From contig NZ_JAEKJZ010000009.1 of the NCBI RefSeq assembly GCF_017309185.1, positions 62,001-126,000 of the forward strand: a stretch of 64,000 nt of DNA, given 5' to 3'. Below are positions 17,948 through 26,444 of this stretch, one piece after another. This stretch comes from Roseibium aggregatum. Lineage in GTDB: Bacteria > Pseudomonadota > Alphaproteobacteria > Rhizobiales > Stappiaceae. Every line of letters begins with the position of its first letter. Position 1 is the first letter of the stretch. The position numbers and the translations under genes were made by a program. The notes beneath the pieces are model-generated. The model saw nothing but the letters and a program-made list of their open reading frames with translations, was not told the DNA's origin and made no database searches.

Positions 17948-19060
17948 ATGGCTTCTCAAAACCTTCTGCTTTTGCCGGGCGACGGCATTGGCCAGGAAAT
18001 CATGCTGGAAGTGAAAAAGGTCATCGCCTGGTACAACGCCAAAGGCGGCATGTCCTTCGAGACCGATGAAGGCCTCGTCGGCGGCTCGGCCTACGACGCG
18101 CACGGCAAGGCGATTTCCGAGGAAGACATGGCCAAGGCCATGGCCTGCGACGCCGTCATCTTCGGCGCGGTCGGCGGCCCTAAATGGGACGACGTGCCCT
18201 ATGACGTCCGTCCCGAAGCCGGCCTGCTGCGCCTGCGCAAGGACATGGAGCTTTTCGCCAACCTGCGTCCGGCGATCTGCTACCCGGCCCTTGCCGATGC
18301 TTCCTCCCTGAAACGGGACGTGATCGAAGGCCTCGACATCCTGATCGTGCGCGAGCTGACCGGCGGTGTCTATTTCGGCGAGCCGAAGGAGATCATCGAT
18401 CTCGGCAACGGCCAGAAGCGCGGGATCGACACCCAGGTCTATGACACCTACGAAATCGAGCGCATTTCCGGTGTTGCCTTCGAGCTGGCGCGCACCCGCC
18501 GCAACAAGGTCACGTCCATGGAGAAGCGCAACGTGATGAAGTCGGGTGTGCTCTGGAACGAAGTCGTCTCCCAGACCCACCAGAACGGTTATCAGGACGT
18601 CGAGCTGGAACACATGCTGGCGGATGCCGGCGGCATGCAGCTCGTGCGCTGGCCGAAGCAGTTCGACGTGATCGTCACCGACAACCTGTTCGGCGACATG
18701 CTCTCCGACGTCGCCGCCATGCTGACCGGCTCGCTCGGCATGCTGCCCTCCGCGTCCCTCGGCGCCCCAGATGGCGTCACCGGCAAGCGCAAGGCCATGT
18801 ACGAACCGGTCCACGGCTCCGCGCCGGACATCGCCGGCACGGGCGCGGCCAACCCGATCGCCATGATCGCCAGCTTCTCCATGGCGCTGCGCTATTCCTT
18901 CGAGGAAGTTGCCGCCGCCGATCTGCTGGACAAGGCTATCGCCGCCGTTCTCGACAAGGGCCTGCGCACGAAGGACATCGCCTCCGAAGGCCAGGCAACC
19001 GTGTCGACCTCGGAAATGGGCGACGCGATCGTTGCCGAACTGGACGCACTGAGCGCCTGA
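17948..19060 (+). CDS. leuB: 3-isopropylmalate dehydrogenase
   Basis: LeuB oxidises and decarboxylates 3-isopropylmalate in leucine synthesis. The 370-residue protein begins with LLLPGDGIGQEIM. It has the substrate-binding RLRKDMELFANLRP segment, the catalytic VRELTGGVYFGEPK, the Mg-binding DNLFGDMLSD and the NAD-binding EPVHGSAPDIAGTGAANP. All key residues are present and the length is typical. leuC and leuD are not adjacent, which is common in alphaproteobacteria. An intrinsic terminator follows at 19084. Confidence 0.98.
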   Translation: MASQNLLLLPGDGIGQEIMLEVKKVIAWYNAKGGMSFETDEGLVGGSAYDAHGKAISEEDMAKAMACDAVIFGAVGGPKWDDVPYDVRPEAGLLRLRKDMELFANLRPAICYPALADASSLKRDVIEGLDILIVRELTGGVYFGEPKEIIDLGNGQKRGIDTQVYDTYEIERISGVAFELARTRRNKVTSMEKRNVMKSGVLWNEVVSQTHQNGYQDVELEHMLADAGGMQLVRWPKQFDVIVTDNLFGDMLSDVAAMLTGSLGMLPSASLGAPDGVTGKRKAMYEPVHGSAPDIAGTGAANPIAMIASFSMALRYSFEEVAAADLLDKAIAAVLDKGLRTKDIASEGQATVSTSEMGDAIVAELDALSA

Positions 19061-19083
19061 TCGGCAAACCCGTTTGCATGAAG

Positions 19084-19120
19084 AACCGCCATCGGCTATC
19101 CCGGTGGCGGTTTTGATTTT
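19084..19120 (+). terminator. Intrinsic terminator after leuB
   Basis: AACCGCCATCGG pairs with CCGGTGGCGGTT (12 bp with one G-U pair) around a 4-base loop, followed by TTTTGATTTTTG. It lies 24 bases after the leuB stop and fits a Rho-independent terminator. Confidence 0.9.
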
Positions 19121-19153
19121 TGACACCCTGTCAACCGGACGCACGCTGGTCAG

Positions 19154-19573
19154 ATGATCGAAGACAAACTTGCCCCCTTTCTCGGAACCTGGATCCTCGA
19201 CACCGAGGAAAGCGACTTCGAACAGGGCGAACCGCCGAAAAGCGCGACGCTCAGGATCGAGGACAATTTCGGCATGGCCATCTTCACCATGAACCAGGTG
19301 GCCGCCGACGGTGAGGTGACCAACGACAGTTTCGAGGCCATGCCCGGCGGGCCGGAGGTCAAGCTCGGCAAGAGCGGCCTCGTCGACGCCATGCGCCTGG
19401 TCTTCCAGGGTGACCGCAACCTCGTCTCCGAGGCCCGCCGGGGCGGGCTGACCATCATGAAGGCGGAACGCGAACTGTCGGAGGACGGCAACACGCTGAC
19501 GGTCACGCAGACGGTCCATCTGGTCGATGTGGCCAGCTTCAAGAACATCTCCGTCTACCGCAAGTCCCAGTAG
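19154..19573 (+). CDS. Hypothetical protein, possibly lipocalin-like
   Basis: A 139-residue soluble protein without signal peptide or membrane segment. It starts KLAPFLGTWILDTEES, and the rest is a series of amphipathic strands (KSATLRIEDN, GMAIFTMNQ, LTVTQTVHLVD). The GTW motif near the N terminus followed by beta strands is reminiscent of lipocalin-like or THAP4-type beta-barrels, but this is only a resemblance. It is 4 bases upstream of the VOC gene and likely cotranscribed with it. Confidence 0.7.
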   Translation: MIEDKLAPFLGTWILDTEESDFEQGEPPKSATLRIEDNFGMAIFTMNQVAADGEVTNDSFEAMPGGPEVKLGKSGLVDAMRLVFQGDRNLVSEARRGGLTIMKAERELSEDGNTLTVTQTVHLVDVASFKNISVYRKSQ

Positions 19574-19577
19574 ACCC

Positions 19578-19997
19578 ATGGCGCAGCATCTTGGCGCCGT
19601 CGCCCTTGTCGTGCCGGACTACGACGAGGCGCTCGCGTTCTATGTCGGCAAACTCGGTTTCGACCTGATCGAGGACACCCGCCTGACAGAAGACAAGCGC
19701 TGGGTTCTCGTGGCGCCCAGGGGAAGTTCCGAAACCCGGCTTCTCCTCGCGAAAGCAGACGGACCGCGGCAGGCGGATGCCATCGGCAACCAGACCGGTG
19801 GGCGTGTCTTCCTGTTTTTGAATACGGACGATTTCGACCGGGACCATCGTGCCATGACAGACTTCGGGGTAACCTTCCTCGAACCCCCGCGCGTGGAGCC
19901 TTATGGCAAGGTTGCCGTCTTTGTGGATCCGTTCGGCAACAAGTGGGATCTCATCCAGCCGACGTTCAGCGCCTCCGGCCGGACCTTCGGATCATAA
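19578..19997 (+). CDS. VOC-family (glyoxalase-like) protein
   Basis: A 139-residue protein of two beta-alpha-beta-beta-beta modules, as in glyoxalase/bleomycin-resistance proteins: HLGAVALVVPDYDEALAFYVGKLGF at the N terminus and VFVDPFGNKWDLIQP at the C terminus. The position that is often a metal-binding Glu in the last strand (before DPFGN) is Val here, so metal binding may be altered. The ATG at 19578 is used because it lies 4 bases after the previous stop. The stop overlaps the end of the convergent LysR gene by 6 bases. Confidence 0.9.
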   Translation: MAQHLGAVALVVPDYDEALAFYVGKLGFDLIEDTRLTEDKRWVLVAPRGSSETRLLLAKADGPRQADAIGNQTGGRVFLFLNTDDFDRDHRAMTDFGVTFLEPPRVEPYGKVAVFVDPFGNKWDLIQPTFSASGRTFGS

Positions 19998-20888
19998 CTC
20001 TGCCTTTGAAAAAACCTCCGAGGCCCAGTCGACAAAGGCCCTGACACCTGGCGAAAGCTGGCGGTGCGCAGGGTAGTAGACCGCAAGCGGCAGGGAAGTC
20101 GGCGGCAGGTTCGGCAGAACCTCGACGAGGCCGCCATTTTCCAGGTGCTCCCGCAGCCGGTAGCGCGGTGCCTGAATGAGGCCGAAACCGAGCCGCGCCA
20201 GATCGTGGACCGTCTCCGCGTCATTGGCGACCACCCGGCTCGGCAGCCGGACTTCGCGGACCTCCCCGTTCACCTGAAAATCCAGCGGCAGCACCCCGCC
20301 CGTGCGCGACGACAGGAAGCCCACGGTCTGATGGCCCTGAAGGTCTTCAAGGCTCCGCGGCATCCCATGCCGTTTCAGATAATCGGGGCTCGCGCAGGTA
20401 ATTTCCGGAATGTCCGCCAGCTTTTTCATGATCAGGCTGCTGTCTTCCGGCACACCGGCCCTGAGCACGCAATCGACACCCTCGCGCACCAGATCGACCA
20501 GCCGCTCCCCCTGCCCCAGTTGCAGTCTGAGTTTCGGATACCGCTCCAGAAAACCGGGCAGATGCGGCAGCAGGAAAGTGCGGGTCAGCATGCCGTGGGC
20601 GTCGACGCGCAGATCGCCGGAAGGCTCGTTTCCGCGCAGCGCGCCTTCCGCGTCCTCGATATCGGCGAGAATGGACAGGCAACGCTTGTAGTAGGCCGCT
20701 CCATCCGGCGTCGGCGAAACGTGCCGCGTCGTGCGCTCCAGCAGCCGGCAGGCCAGGCTCCTCTCCAGCCGCCGGATGACGTCGGTCGCCGTCGACCGGG
20801 CGACACCAAGATCCGCGGCTGCGGCGGTGAAACTTCCCCGCTCAACCACCCGGACAAACAGACGCATGGCTTCCAGACGATCATACAT
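19992..20888 (-). CDS. LysR-family transcriptional regulator
   Basis: A 298-residue LysR protein. The winged-helix DNA-binding domain (about 1-60) reads FVRVVERGSFTAAAADLGVARS, and the linker helix and periplasmic-binding-protein-like effector domain follow. It is divergent from an SDR oxidoreductase gene, the classical LysR arrangement, so it probably controls that gene in response to a small molecule. Twin ATCCGGAT palindromes in the 93-base intergenic region are the likely binding sites. Confidence 0.93.
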   Translation of the reverse strand: MYDRLEAMRLFVRVVERGSFTAAAADLGVARSTATDVIRRLERSLACRLLERTTRHVSPTPDGAAYYKRCLSILADIEDAEGALRGNEPSGDLRVDAHGMLTRTFLLPHLPGFLERYPKLRLQLGQGERLVDLVREGVDCVLRAGVPEDSSLIMKKLADIPEITCASPDYLKRHGMPRSLEDLQGHQTVGFLSSRTGGVLPLDFQVNGEVREVRLPSRVVANDAETVHDLARLGFGLIQAPRYRLREHLENGGLVEVLPNLPPTSLPLAVYYPAHRQLSPGVRAFVDWASEVFSKAEL

Positions 20889-20897
20889 TTATTCGTA

Positions 20898-20943
20898 ATA
20901 TCCGGATTATCTTTCCATGAATAGAGAGATTATCCGGATAATC
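20898..20943. promoter_or_regulatory. Twin palindromic operator candidates between LysR and SDR genes
   Basis: A perfect 16-base palindrome GATTATCCGGATAATC lies at 20928-20943. A related site ATATCCGGATTAT (20898-20910) shares the ATCCGGAT core. The two cores are 32 bases apart centre to centre, about three helical turns, which would place bound dimers on one face. The first is 9 bases upstream of the LysR start codon and the second is 39 bases before the SDR start. Autoregulation plus SDR control is inferred. Confidence 0.7.
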
Positions 20944-20981
20944 GGGATGTCTATCTTCGCCTTCGATCAAAGGAGAAGAAC

Positions 20982-21719
20982 ATGACACACGACCTGAACA
21001 CCGCAATTGTCACCGGAGCCAGCAAGGGGATCGGCGCCGCGATTGCGGCCCGGCTCGCCCGGGACGGTCACCCCGTGGCGGTCAACTACGGAAAGGACGG
21101 CGAAGCCGCCGCCGGCATCGTCGAAACCATCCGGAACGCGGGCGGCAGGGCAATCGCCCTGCCGGCGGATGTGGCACAACCCGGAGCCTTCAAGACCCTT
21201 TTCGACGCCGCCGAGGAGGCTTTCGGTCCGGTCGGCATTCTTGTGAACAACGCCGGAGTAATGGCCAACGCCCCGCTCGCGGAGGCCAGCGACGCCGACT
21301 TCGAACGCCAGTGCGCCGTCAATATCGGCGGAGTGTTTCAGGGCATGCGCGAAGGGGCCAGGCGCCTGCAGGACGGCGGGCGCATTGTGAGTCTGTCGTC
21401 CAGCGTGGTCGGCCTCTACCCGCCGAGCTACGGGATCTATGCGGCGACCAAGGCAGCGGTCGAGGCGATGACCCGCATTCTGGCCAAGGAACTCGGACCG
21501 CGCGGAATCCGTGTCAACGCTGTCGCTCCGGGGCCCGTCGAAACGGAGCTTTTTCTCTCCGGCAAACCGGACGAGCTGGTGAAAACCATCAAGGGCGCAA
21601 ATCCTCTCGGCCGCCTCGGCCAGCCCGAGGATATCGCCGCCGCCGTCGCCTTTCTGGCCGGCCCGGACGGCGCCTGGATCAATGGCCAGGTTCTCAGAGC
21701 CAATGGCGGCATCGCCTGA
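20982..21719 (+). CDS. Short-chain dehydrogenase/reductase (SDR)
   Basis: A 245-residue classical SDR with the cofactor motif TGASKGIGAA, the NNAG motif in VNNAGVMAN, catalytic Ser in SLSSSVVG, YAATK as YxxxK, and GPVETELF after it. YGKDG at the end of the second strand, lacking an acidic residue at the usual NAD-determining place, hints at NADPH. The substrate is unknown. ATG at 20982 follows AAAGGAGAAG, a good ribosome-binding site. Divergent from the LysR regulator. Confidence 0.93.
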   Translation: MTHDLNTAIVTGASKGIGAAIAARLARDGHPVAVNYGKDGEAAAGIVETIRNAGGRAIALPADVAQPGAFKTLFDAAEEAFGPVGILVNNAGVMANAPLAEASDADFERQCAVNIGGVFQGMREGARRLQDGGRIVSLSSSVVGLYPPSYGIYAATKAAVEAMTRILAKELGPRGIRVNAVAPGPVETELFLSGKPDELVKTIKGANPLGRLGQPEDIAAAVAFLAGPDGAWINGQVLRANGGIA

Positions 21720-21726
21720 CGCGCCC

Positions 21727-22161
21727 TCAGCCCTCACCCTGCATCGCGGCGATCGCCCGGTGCATGAAGTCGAGGAACTGCCGGACTTCCGTGTCTGAAA
21801 AGTCTTTCAGCGCCACGGCGTTTTGCGCCCGCGCCGAGCCGATGGCCTCCGCCTCCAGCGCCTTCGCCTTGTCGGTCAGAAAGATCCGCTGCACGCGTCC
21901 GTCCTCCGGACAGGATTTCCGCACGATCAGGCCGTCGCGCTCCATGCGCGACAGCGTGTTGGCAAGCGTCGCCTGCTCGATACCGAGCTGACTCACCAGC
22001 TCCTTCTGGGTCTGGCCTTCTTCCGCCCAAAGGGCGAGCAAGGCGGGAAACTGACCGGTCGCCAGCCCGAGCGGCTTGATGCGCCGCTGCAGGCCGATGG
22101 CGAAAAGCCGTGCCATGTGGTTCGCCAGATAGCCGGCGGAGGTTTCCTTCGAAAAGGTCAT
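21727..22161 (-). CDS. MarR-family transcriptional regulator
   Basis: The winged-helix core is QKELVSQLGIEQATLANTLSRMERDGL with the wing KSCPEDGRVQRIFLT, typical of MarR repressors that respond to phenolic or oxidising ligands. The frame allows an ATG at 22179 (150 residues), but that codon lies inside an 18-base perfect palindrome that looks like the operator. The next ATG (22159-22161, MTFSKET, 144 residues) is therefore preferred. Neither has a strong ribosome-binding site. It converges on the SDR gene with 7 bases between stops. Confidence 0.9.
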   Translation of the reverse strand: MTFSKETSAGYLANHMARLFAIGLQRRIKPLGLATGQFPALLALWAEEGQTQKELVSQLGIEQATLANTLSRMERDGLIVRKSCPEDGRVQRIFLTDKAKALEAEAIGSARAQNAVALKDFSDTEVRQFLDFMHRAIAAMQGEG

Positions 22162-22176
22162 GACCGGGTTATAGGA

Positions 22177-22194
22177 CATATAGCGCGCTATATG
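22177..22194. promoter_or_regulatory. 18-base perfect palindrome, candidate MarR operator
   Basis: CATATAGCGCGCTATATG is fully self-complementary and overlaps the first possible start codon of the MarR gene. The size and symmetry fit a MarR dimer site, so negative autoregulation is likely. No other gene starts close by; the MscS gene begins about 190 bases away. Confidence 0.75.
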
Positions 22195-22382
22195 AACAAG
22201 CTTTCAGCACAACGGGTGCGAAGGCCAGTCCTGTCCGTCGTACGTAGCCCGTTTCCGTCGGCGTCGCCTTTTCGAGGCAACATGGCTGTGAATTCGAAGG
22301 TCTGTTAAGCTCATGCCCAACCGATCAGAATTGCGGCACCGCTCAAGAACCGGGCAGACCCGCCGCCGACACGGACAGGTAC

Positions 22383-23699
22383 ATGGAAATCGAGAACGCA
22401 ATCGCGGAAGGACAATCCCTGGCCCGGGGCGTTCTCAACTATCTGCTGACACCGTGGATGTTCTACCAGATCGCGATCATCGCCGTGCTGTTTGCGGCCG
22501 CCAGGCTCCTGAAATGGCGCATCGAGCCAAGACTGGAAGAAAGAGCCCGCCGCATCGAAGGGCATCCGGGCCTGTTGCGGGTCGTCATCGCGCTTTTGCG
22601 GCGACTCGACTGGATCTTTTTCAACCTGTTCCTGTTCCTCACTCTGACGGTCATGCGCGCCGTCACCTGGCCGAGCCGCAGCCACTTCATCTACATCGTC
22701 TTTTCCCTGTCGCTCGTGTGGCTGTTCGTTTCCGTGTTCTCGCGGATCATCCGCAACCGCCTGGCCGCGCGCATTCTGACATGGCTCGCCTGGATCTACG
22801 CGGCTCTCGTGATCCTCAACTTCGACGACGAAGCGGCCACGTTTCTGGACAGCTACGCGCTGCCGCTCGGCGAGTTGCGCCTCTCCGCCCTGATCGTTCT
22901 CAAGGCCGCGGCACTCCTGATCGCCACCATCTGGCTCGCGGTCGTCACCGGCCGTTTTCTCGACGAGCAGGTGCAGAAGTCGGAGGAACTGACCCCGTCG
23001 ATCCGGGTCCTGATCGGCAAGGTGGTCAAATTCGGACTGGTGCTGATCGCGGCAACGGTCGCGCTGTCCTCCGTCGGCATCGACCTCAGCGCCTTCACCG
23101 TTTTCACCGGCGCCGTCGGGCTCGGCCTGGGCTTCGGTCTGCAAAAGGTGATCTCCAACTTCATTTCCGGGATCATCATCCTGCTCGACAAGTCGATCAA
23201 GCCGGGCGACACGATCTCGCTGGAAGGCACCTTTGGATGGATCCGGGAACTCCGGGCGCGCTTCGTCTCCGTCGTCACGAGGGACGGGCGCGAATACCTG
23301 ATCCCCAACGAGGACTTCATCACCCACCGGGTGATCAACTGGTCGTTCAGCGACGACCTGGTTCGCCTCGACGTGAATTTCGGCGTTTCCTATGACTGCG
23401 ACCCGCATGAGGTCAGCGCGCTGGCGATCGCCGCGGCCAGATCGGTTGCCCGGGTCGACCTCTCGAAAAACCCGGTCTGCTGGCTGACCGGCTTCGGAGA
23501 TTCGTCCCTCGACTTCGTCCTGCGCTTCTGGATCAGCGACCCGCAGCAGGGCCTCACCAACATCCGCGGACAGGTCCTCCTCGCGCTATGGGACACGTTC
23601 AAGGAAAACAACATCGCCATCCCCTACCCGCATCGCGAGGTCATCCTGAAAACCCCGCCGGGAGAGGCGTTTCAGACGAAAGGTGAGCTCGAAGACTAA
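22383..23699 (+). CDS. MscS-family mechanosensitive channel
   Basis: A 438-residue inner-membrane protein with about six hydrophobic segments before residue 240. The pore-lining helix with its Gly/Ala packing face is visible as GAVGLGLGFGLQKVISNFISG near residues 245-265. The MscS beta domain follows (DKSIKPGDTISL, GTFGWI, REYLIPNEDFI) and then the C-terminal alpha/beta cage. These channels release solutes on osmotic downshock. It is larger than E. coli MscS because of extra N-terminal helices, as in MscK/YbiO-type members. Possible ATG start at 22383. Single gene. Confidence 0.92.
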   Translation: MEIENAIAEGQSLARGVLNYLLTPWMFYQIAIIAVLFAAARLLKWRIEPRLEERARRIEGHPGLLRVVIALLRRLDWIFFNLFLFLTLTVMRAVTWPSRSHFIYIVFSLSLVWLFVSVFSRIIRNRLAARILTWLAWIYAALVILNFDDEAATFLDSYALPLGELRLSALIVLKAAALLIATIWLAVVTGRFLDEQVQKSEELTPSIRVLIGKVVKFGLVLIAATVALSSVGIDLSAFTVFTGAVGLGLGFGLQKVISNFISGIIILLDKSIKPGDTISLEGTFGWIRELRARFVSVVTRDGREYLIPNEDFITHRVINWSFSDDLVRLDVNFGVSYDCDPHEVSALAIAAARSVARVDLSKNPVCWLTGFGDSSLDFVLRFWISDPQQGLTNIRGQVLLALWDTFKENNIAIPYPHREVILKTPPGEAFQTKGELED

Positions 23700-23711
23700 C
23701 CTCGATGTCCG

Positions 23712-23834
23712 TTACAGGACCGCCTGACCGGTCACCTTCCGGTCCGCGTTGAACTGGTCCAGCCCCTTTGCCGTCAAAACATGCTTGGCAAGGCCCTTGA
23801 TCACGCCGGGCGGTATCGCCGGCGCCGCCGCGAG
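23712..23834 (-). pseudogene. Possible C-terminal gene remnant
   Basis: On the minus strand a 40-codon frame ends with VIKGLAKHVLTAKGLDQFNA and the following residues up to a TAA at 23712-23714. It reads like the compact C-terminal end of a soluble protein. The open frame extends only about 15 more codons, into sequence with no coding character, and there is no convincing start. I do not recognise the family. It is probably the tail of a gene whose front was lost when the neighbouring genes (23905-26185) were placed here, but a chance frame cannot be excluded. Confidence 0.35.
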
Positions 23835-23904
23835 GCTAGATCGCAGATTCTCCACACATACAGTTCCACGACAGGTCAATCAGAATCGATTGGCAACACC
23901 CACT

Positions 23905-25404
23905 CTAGTCTTTCTTTTTCTTAAACCTAAAACCTTCGCGAAAAAGAAATTCAGCGATTGAATGCCCGGCCTCATTCAACAACAACACCGTATAATAGCC
24001 GCCACTCCTCGCATAATTCTCAAATTTTCCGTAACCTTCGTGCCTATAATGCGATGTAACGCGTGTATCGAACTCATTATACTTCGGCTTATACCGGAAA
24101 AATTGTGGATTATCGGGTAGAAGGCGGAGCCTATAGCCCTTTTTACACTCGATCATGCTGAAATCGATGGGAGCACCACTGACGTGCCGCGCCATCGTCA
24201 CACCGTCGACGGTTCCGCCTGAGACTATTGTCGCACACGGAAAGTCACGGCTGTCGACAATGACAGACTTGTGCCTGAGTTTTTCGTCGCCCTTGAGACG
24301 CAGCACCGGTTCTTTATTCAAACCGTTCTCCGTGACGGCGAAGATGAGCCCGTCTCCCTCGCATATTCTAAAGCACTGCACATACATTGCGTTTTCCGAA
24401 AGAGCCGGACGCTCGCGATCAAATTTCGGTTCTCTCCCCTTTTCAAACGAGTTCGGATCGCGCCCGTCAGCCTTGAAGCTCGCGACAGCGGCGTCGAGGC
24501 TCTTCTGCAGAATGGCGACTTCCTTGACGGCTTGCAGGTAGGGACCGTGGTTACTCCCGTCCCGAAACCCGTCCGGGAGGCTTGAGAGCTTTTTCAGCAA
24601 GGCGTCAAGCTCGCCGTTGCGCCGGGACCAGTCGGCCGCGCTGCCGAGATCCGTCTTGCTCAGGTAAGCACCGCTCCAGGCACCGGATACATTGCCGACT
24701 TCGATGTCGTAGCTGCGCTCGATCGCATCCCGGAGACGGCTGTAGGCCGGTCCCATCGCACGGTAACGTTCGCGGCCATAGTCTTTCATATAGGCGCTGT
24801 GGAGCAGGTAGAGATTAAGGTCCGCTGCCTCGACCCTGACCGAACTGACTGTCAGTCCCTTCGCCCAGGCAGCCTTTGCGACACCTGCTGAAAGCCACAT
24901 GCTCCGTGACCCTTCCTTCAGGAACAAATGGTCCCAGTCCGGGCTTCCCGGCACATTGAACGACCATTGCCCCGGCGCCCCGGTCGCACCGACGTCCGCC
25001 ACGAGGTCGACGATCCCGACTTCACTGAAAAAGCTGATCCGGAGTTTCACCTCGGTCAGCCTGACCTTGTCCCGCAGGCCCTGGGGCAGCACGGCGAAAC
25101 TCATTGTCTGATATTTTTCGTCCCGGATACCGGCTTCCAGAACCGGAAGCGTGACGGTGCCTCCCGAGGCATCGAACCTGAAACGCAGGGAAACGACCGG
25201 TTCACCGCCAAGAAGACCCAGCTTCAGATCGGCGTTCCACTTGAAAGGCAGGGAAGCGCCTTTTTCCGACCGTCCGGCCCCTCGCACCTCGTCGGTGCCG
25301 TTGAGTTTGAAGTCCATCGTCTCCGCACTGGCGAGCGGACTCATGGTGAGCGCGAGCCAGAGACCGATCACTGGAATGGAAAAGAGCCTGCGAACAAAAG
25401 TCAT
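23905..25404 (-). CDS. Hypothetical exported protein
   Basis: The protein starts with a Sec-type signal peptide (MTFVRRLFSIPVIGLWLALT, cleavage likely after ASA) and is otherwise soluble. The mature part looks beta-rich for about 200 residues, then helical, and ends with basic and aromatic residues (EGFRFKKKKD). I recognise no family. The frame is open to 25479, but ATG at 25402-25404 is preferred because it gives the signal peptide and follows the upstream stop by one base. It is coupled to the Sel1-repeat gene. The 3' third (24000-24450) is visibly poorer in GC than neighbouring genes, a possible sign of transfer. Confidence 0.75.
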   Translation of the reverse strand: MTFVRRLFSIPVIGLWLALTMSPLASAETMDFKLNGTDEVRGAGRSEKGASLPFKWNADLKLGLLGGEPVVSLRFRFDASGGTVTLPVLEAGIRDEKYQTMSFAVLPQGLRDKVRLTEVKLRISFFSEVGIVDLVADVGATGAPGQWSFNVPGSPDWDHLFLKEGSRSMWLSAGVAKAAWAKGLTVSSVRVEAADLNLYLLHSAYMKDYGRERYRAMGPAYSRLRDAIERSYDIEVGNVSGAWSGAYLSKTDLGSAADWSRRNGELDALLKKLSSLPDGFRDGSNHGPYLQAVKEVAILQKSLDAAVASFKADGRDPNSFEKGREPKFDRERPALSENAMYVQCFRICEGDGLIFAVTENGLNKEPVLRLKGDEKLRHKSVIVDSRDFPCATIVSGGTVDGVTMARHVSGAPIDFSMIECKKGYRLRLLPDNPQFFRYKPKYNEFDTRVTSHYRHEGYGKFENYARSGGYYTVLLLNEAGHSIAEFLFREGFRFKKKKD

Positions 25405-25405
25405 C

Positions 25406-26185
25406 TCAGCGTCCCTCCAGCCATTTGGTAAATCGCGATTGTCTTTTTTGGGAGCGGCCGGGGCTTTTCCCCGTGTCATACGCCGACAGAGGCTTGAAGG
25501 AAAAACTCGAAAGCGCCACGGGCTTTACCGCCGCTTCGGCAGATTGTGCCGCCGGCTTGACCGCGACTACCGCGGCATGCCAGTTCGGATCGGGCTTGGT
25601 GTTGTCGATGACCGCCCAGGCCTTCAACGACAGATCGTAGGGCATCGCGCTGGCAATGACCGTCATCTGTTTCCGATCGATGCCCGCCTTGATCGCTTTT
25701 TCCAGATATTCAAGCGCCAGCTTCGGATTGCGCCGGACCACGTTTCCCTTGCCGTAGGCATAGGCCAGCTCAGAGGCCCCGTAGGGACTGCCGAGCTCGT
25801 AGGCTTTTTTCAGGTAGCCGATACCTTTGTTCGGATTCTTTTTGAGGCCGTATCCGTAAAGCATGTTCTTGCCGTAAAGCCGAACCGCATCCGGGTATTC
25901 CGCCTTGGCGGCCTGTTCGAGATAGGAAGTCCGGTTAAACGGGTTTGAGCTGTATCTGACGCACGTCTTCCGGCTCATGCTGTTATAGACCCAATAGGCG
26001 GCCAGCGGGTCGCCCTCCTGGGCTTCCCGTCGGAGGTTCTCGAAAACCTTGTTGTCCTTGCAGGACTTCACGCCCCTGTCCACGATCGCGTCGTAACGCT
26101 CCCGCCACTCCGGGGGAACCTGAGCGCCGACGGACGATACCAGGAGAGGAAACAGAAGAACGGCCGAACAAAGAAACCTGAGCAT
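25406..26185 (-). CDS. Exported Sel1-repeat protein
   Basis: The preferred ATG (26183-26185) gives 259 residues beginning with a signal peptide MLRFLCSAVLLFPLLVSSVG, cleaved near GAQ. The central region has Sel1-like TPR units: AAYWVYNSM, DAVRLYGKNMLYGYGLKKN and ASELAYAYGKGNVVRRNPK. These form a helical solenoid for protein contacts. The open frame reaches 26389, but the extra residues are Arg-rich and lack coding character. It is followed after one base by the exported hypothetical protein, so both are probably made together and act in the periplasm. Confidence 0.85.
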   Translation of the reverse strand: MLRFLCSAVLLFPLLVSSVGAQVPPEWRERYDAIVDRGVKSCKDNKVFENLRREAQEGDPLAAYWVYNSMSRKTCVRYSSNPFNRTSYLEQAAKAEYPDAVRLYGKNMLYGYGLKKNPNKGIGYLKKAYELGSPYGASELAYAYGKGNVVRRNPKLALEYLEKAIKAGIDRKQMTVIASAMPYDLSLKAWAVIDNTKPDPNWHAAVVAVKPAAQSAEAAVKPVALSSFSFKPLSAYDTGKSPGRSQKRQSRFTKWLEGR

Positions 26186-26368
26186 ATTCACTCGCAAATT
26201 GACAAAAATCGATGGTTCACAATCACTTCGAACCCTGAAGATGACATTAATGGCGAGGGAAATACGGCGTCTTGCGGGAACGCAGGTTTCCTGCGGTGAA
26301 GACGTTCCCGCTCTTCGTCTGCGCAAAGGCCGCTGGACGCGCCGCATCCGCAATTCGAAAATCAGTTC

Positions 26369-26402
26369 GAAAAAAGGCCCAGAAGCCAAAGACTTCCGGG
26401 CC
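26369..26402 (-). terminator. Intrinsic terminator of the phytase-like gene
   Basis: GGCCCAGAAG (26376-26385) pairs with CTTCCGGGCC (26393-26402), nine of ten positions. On the minus strand the stem is followed by a run of six T (the A-run 26370-26375 on the plus strand). It lies 42 bases beyond the stop at 26445. Confidence 0.88.
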
Positions 26403-26444
26403 CTGGGTCAGGTCTTGGGAGACTTGACTTGCCTTGTCTTTTTA

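Noticed and set aside
17765..19579. 604-codon minus-strand open frame opposite leuB
   Set aside because: It is antisense to an intact leuB with all active-site motifs. Its product is a His/Asp/Gly-rich low-complexity sequence typical of frames opposite high-GC genes.
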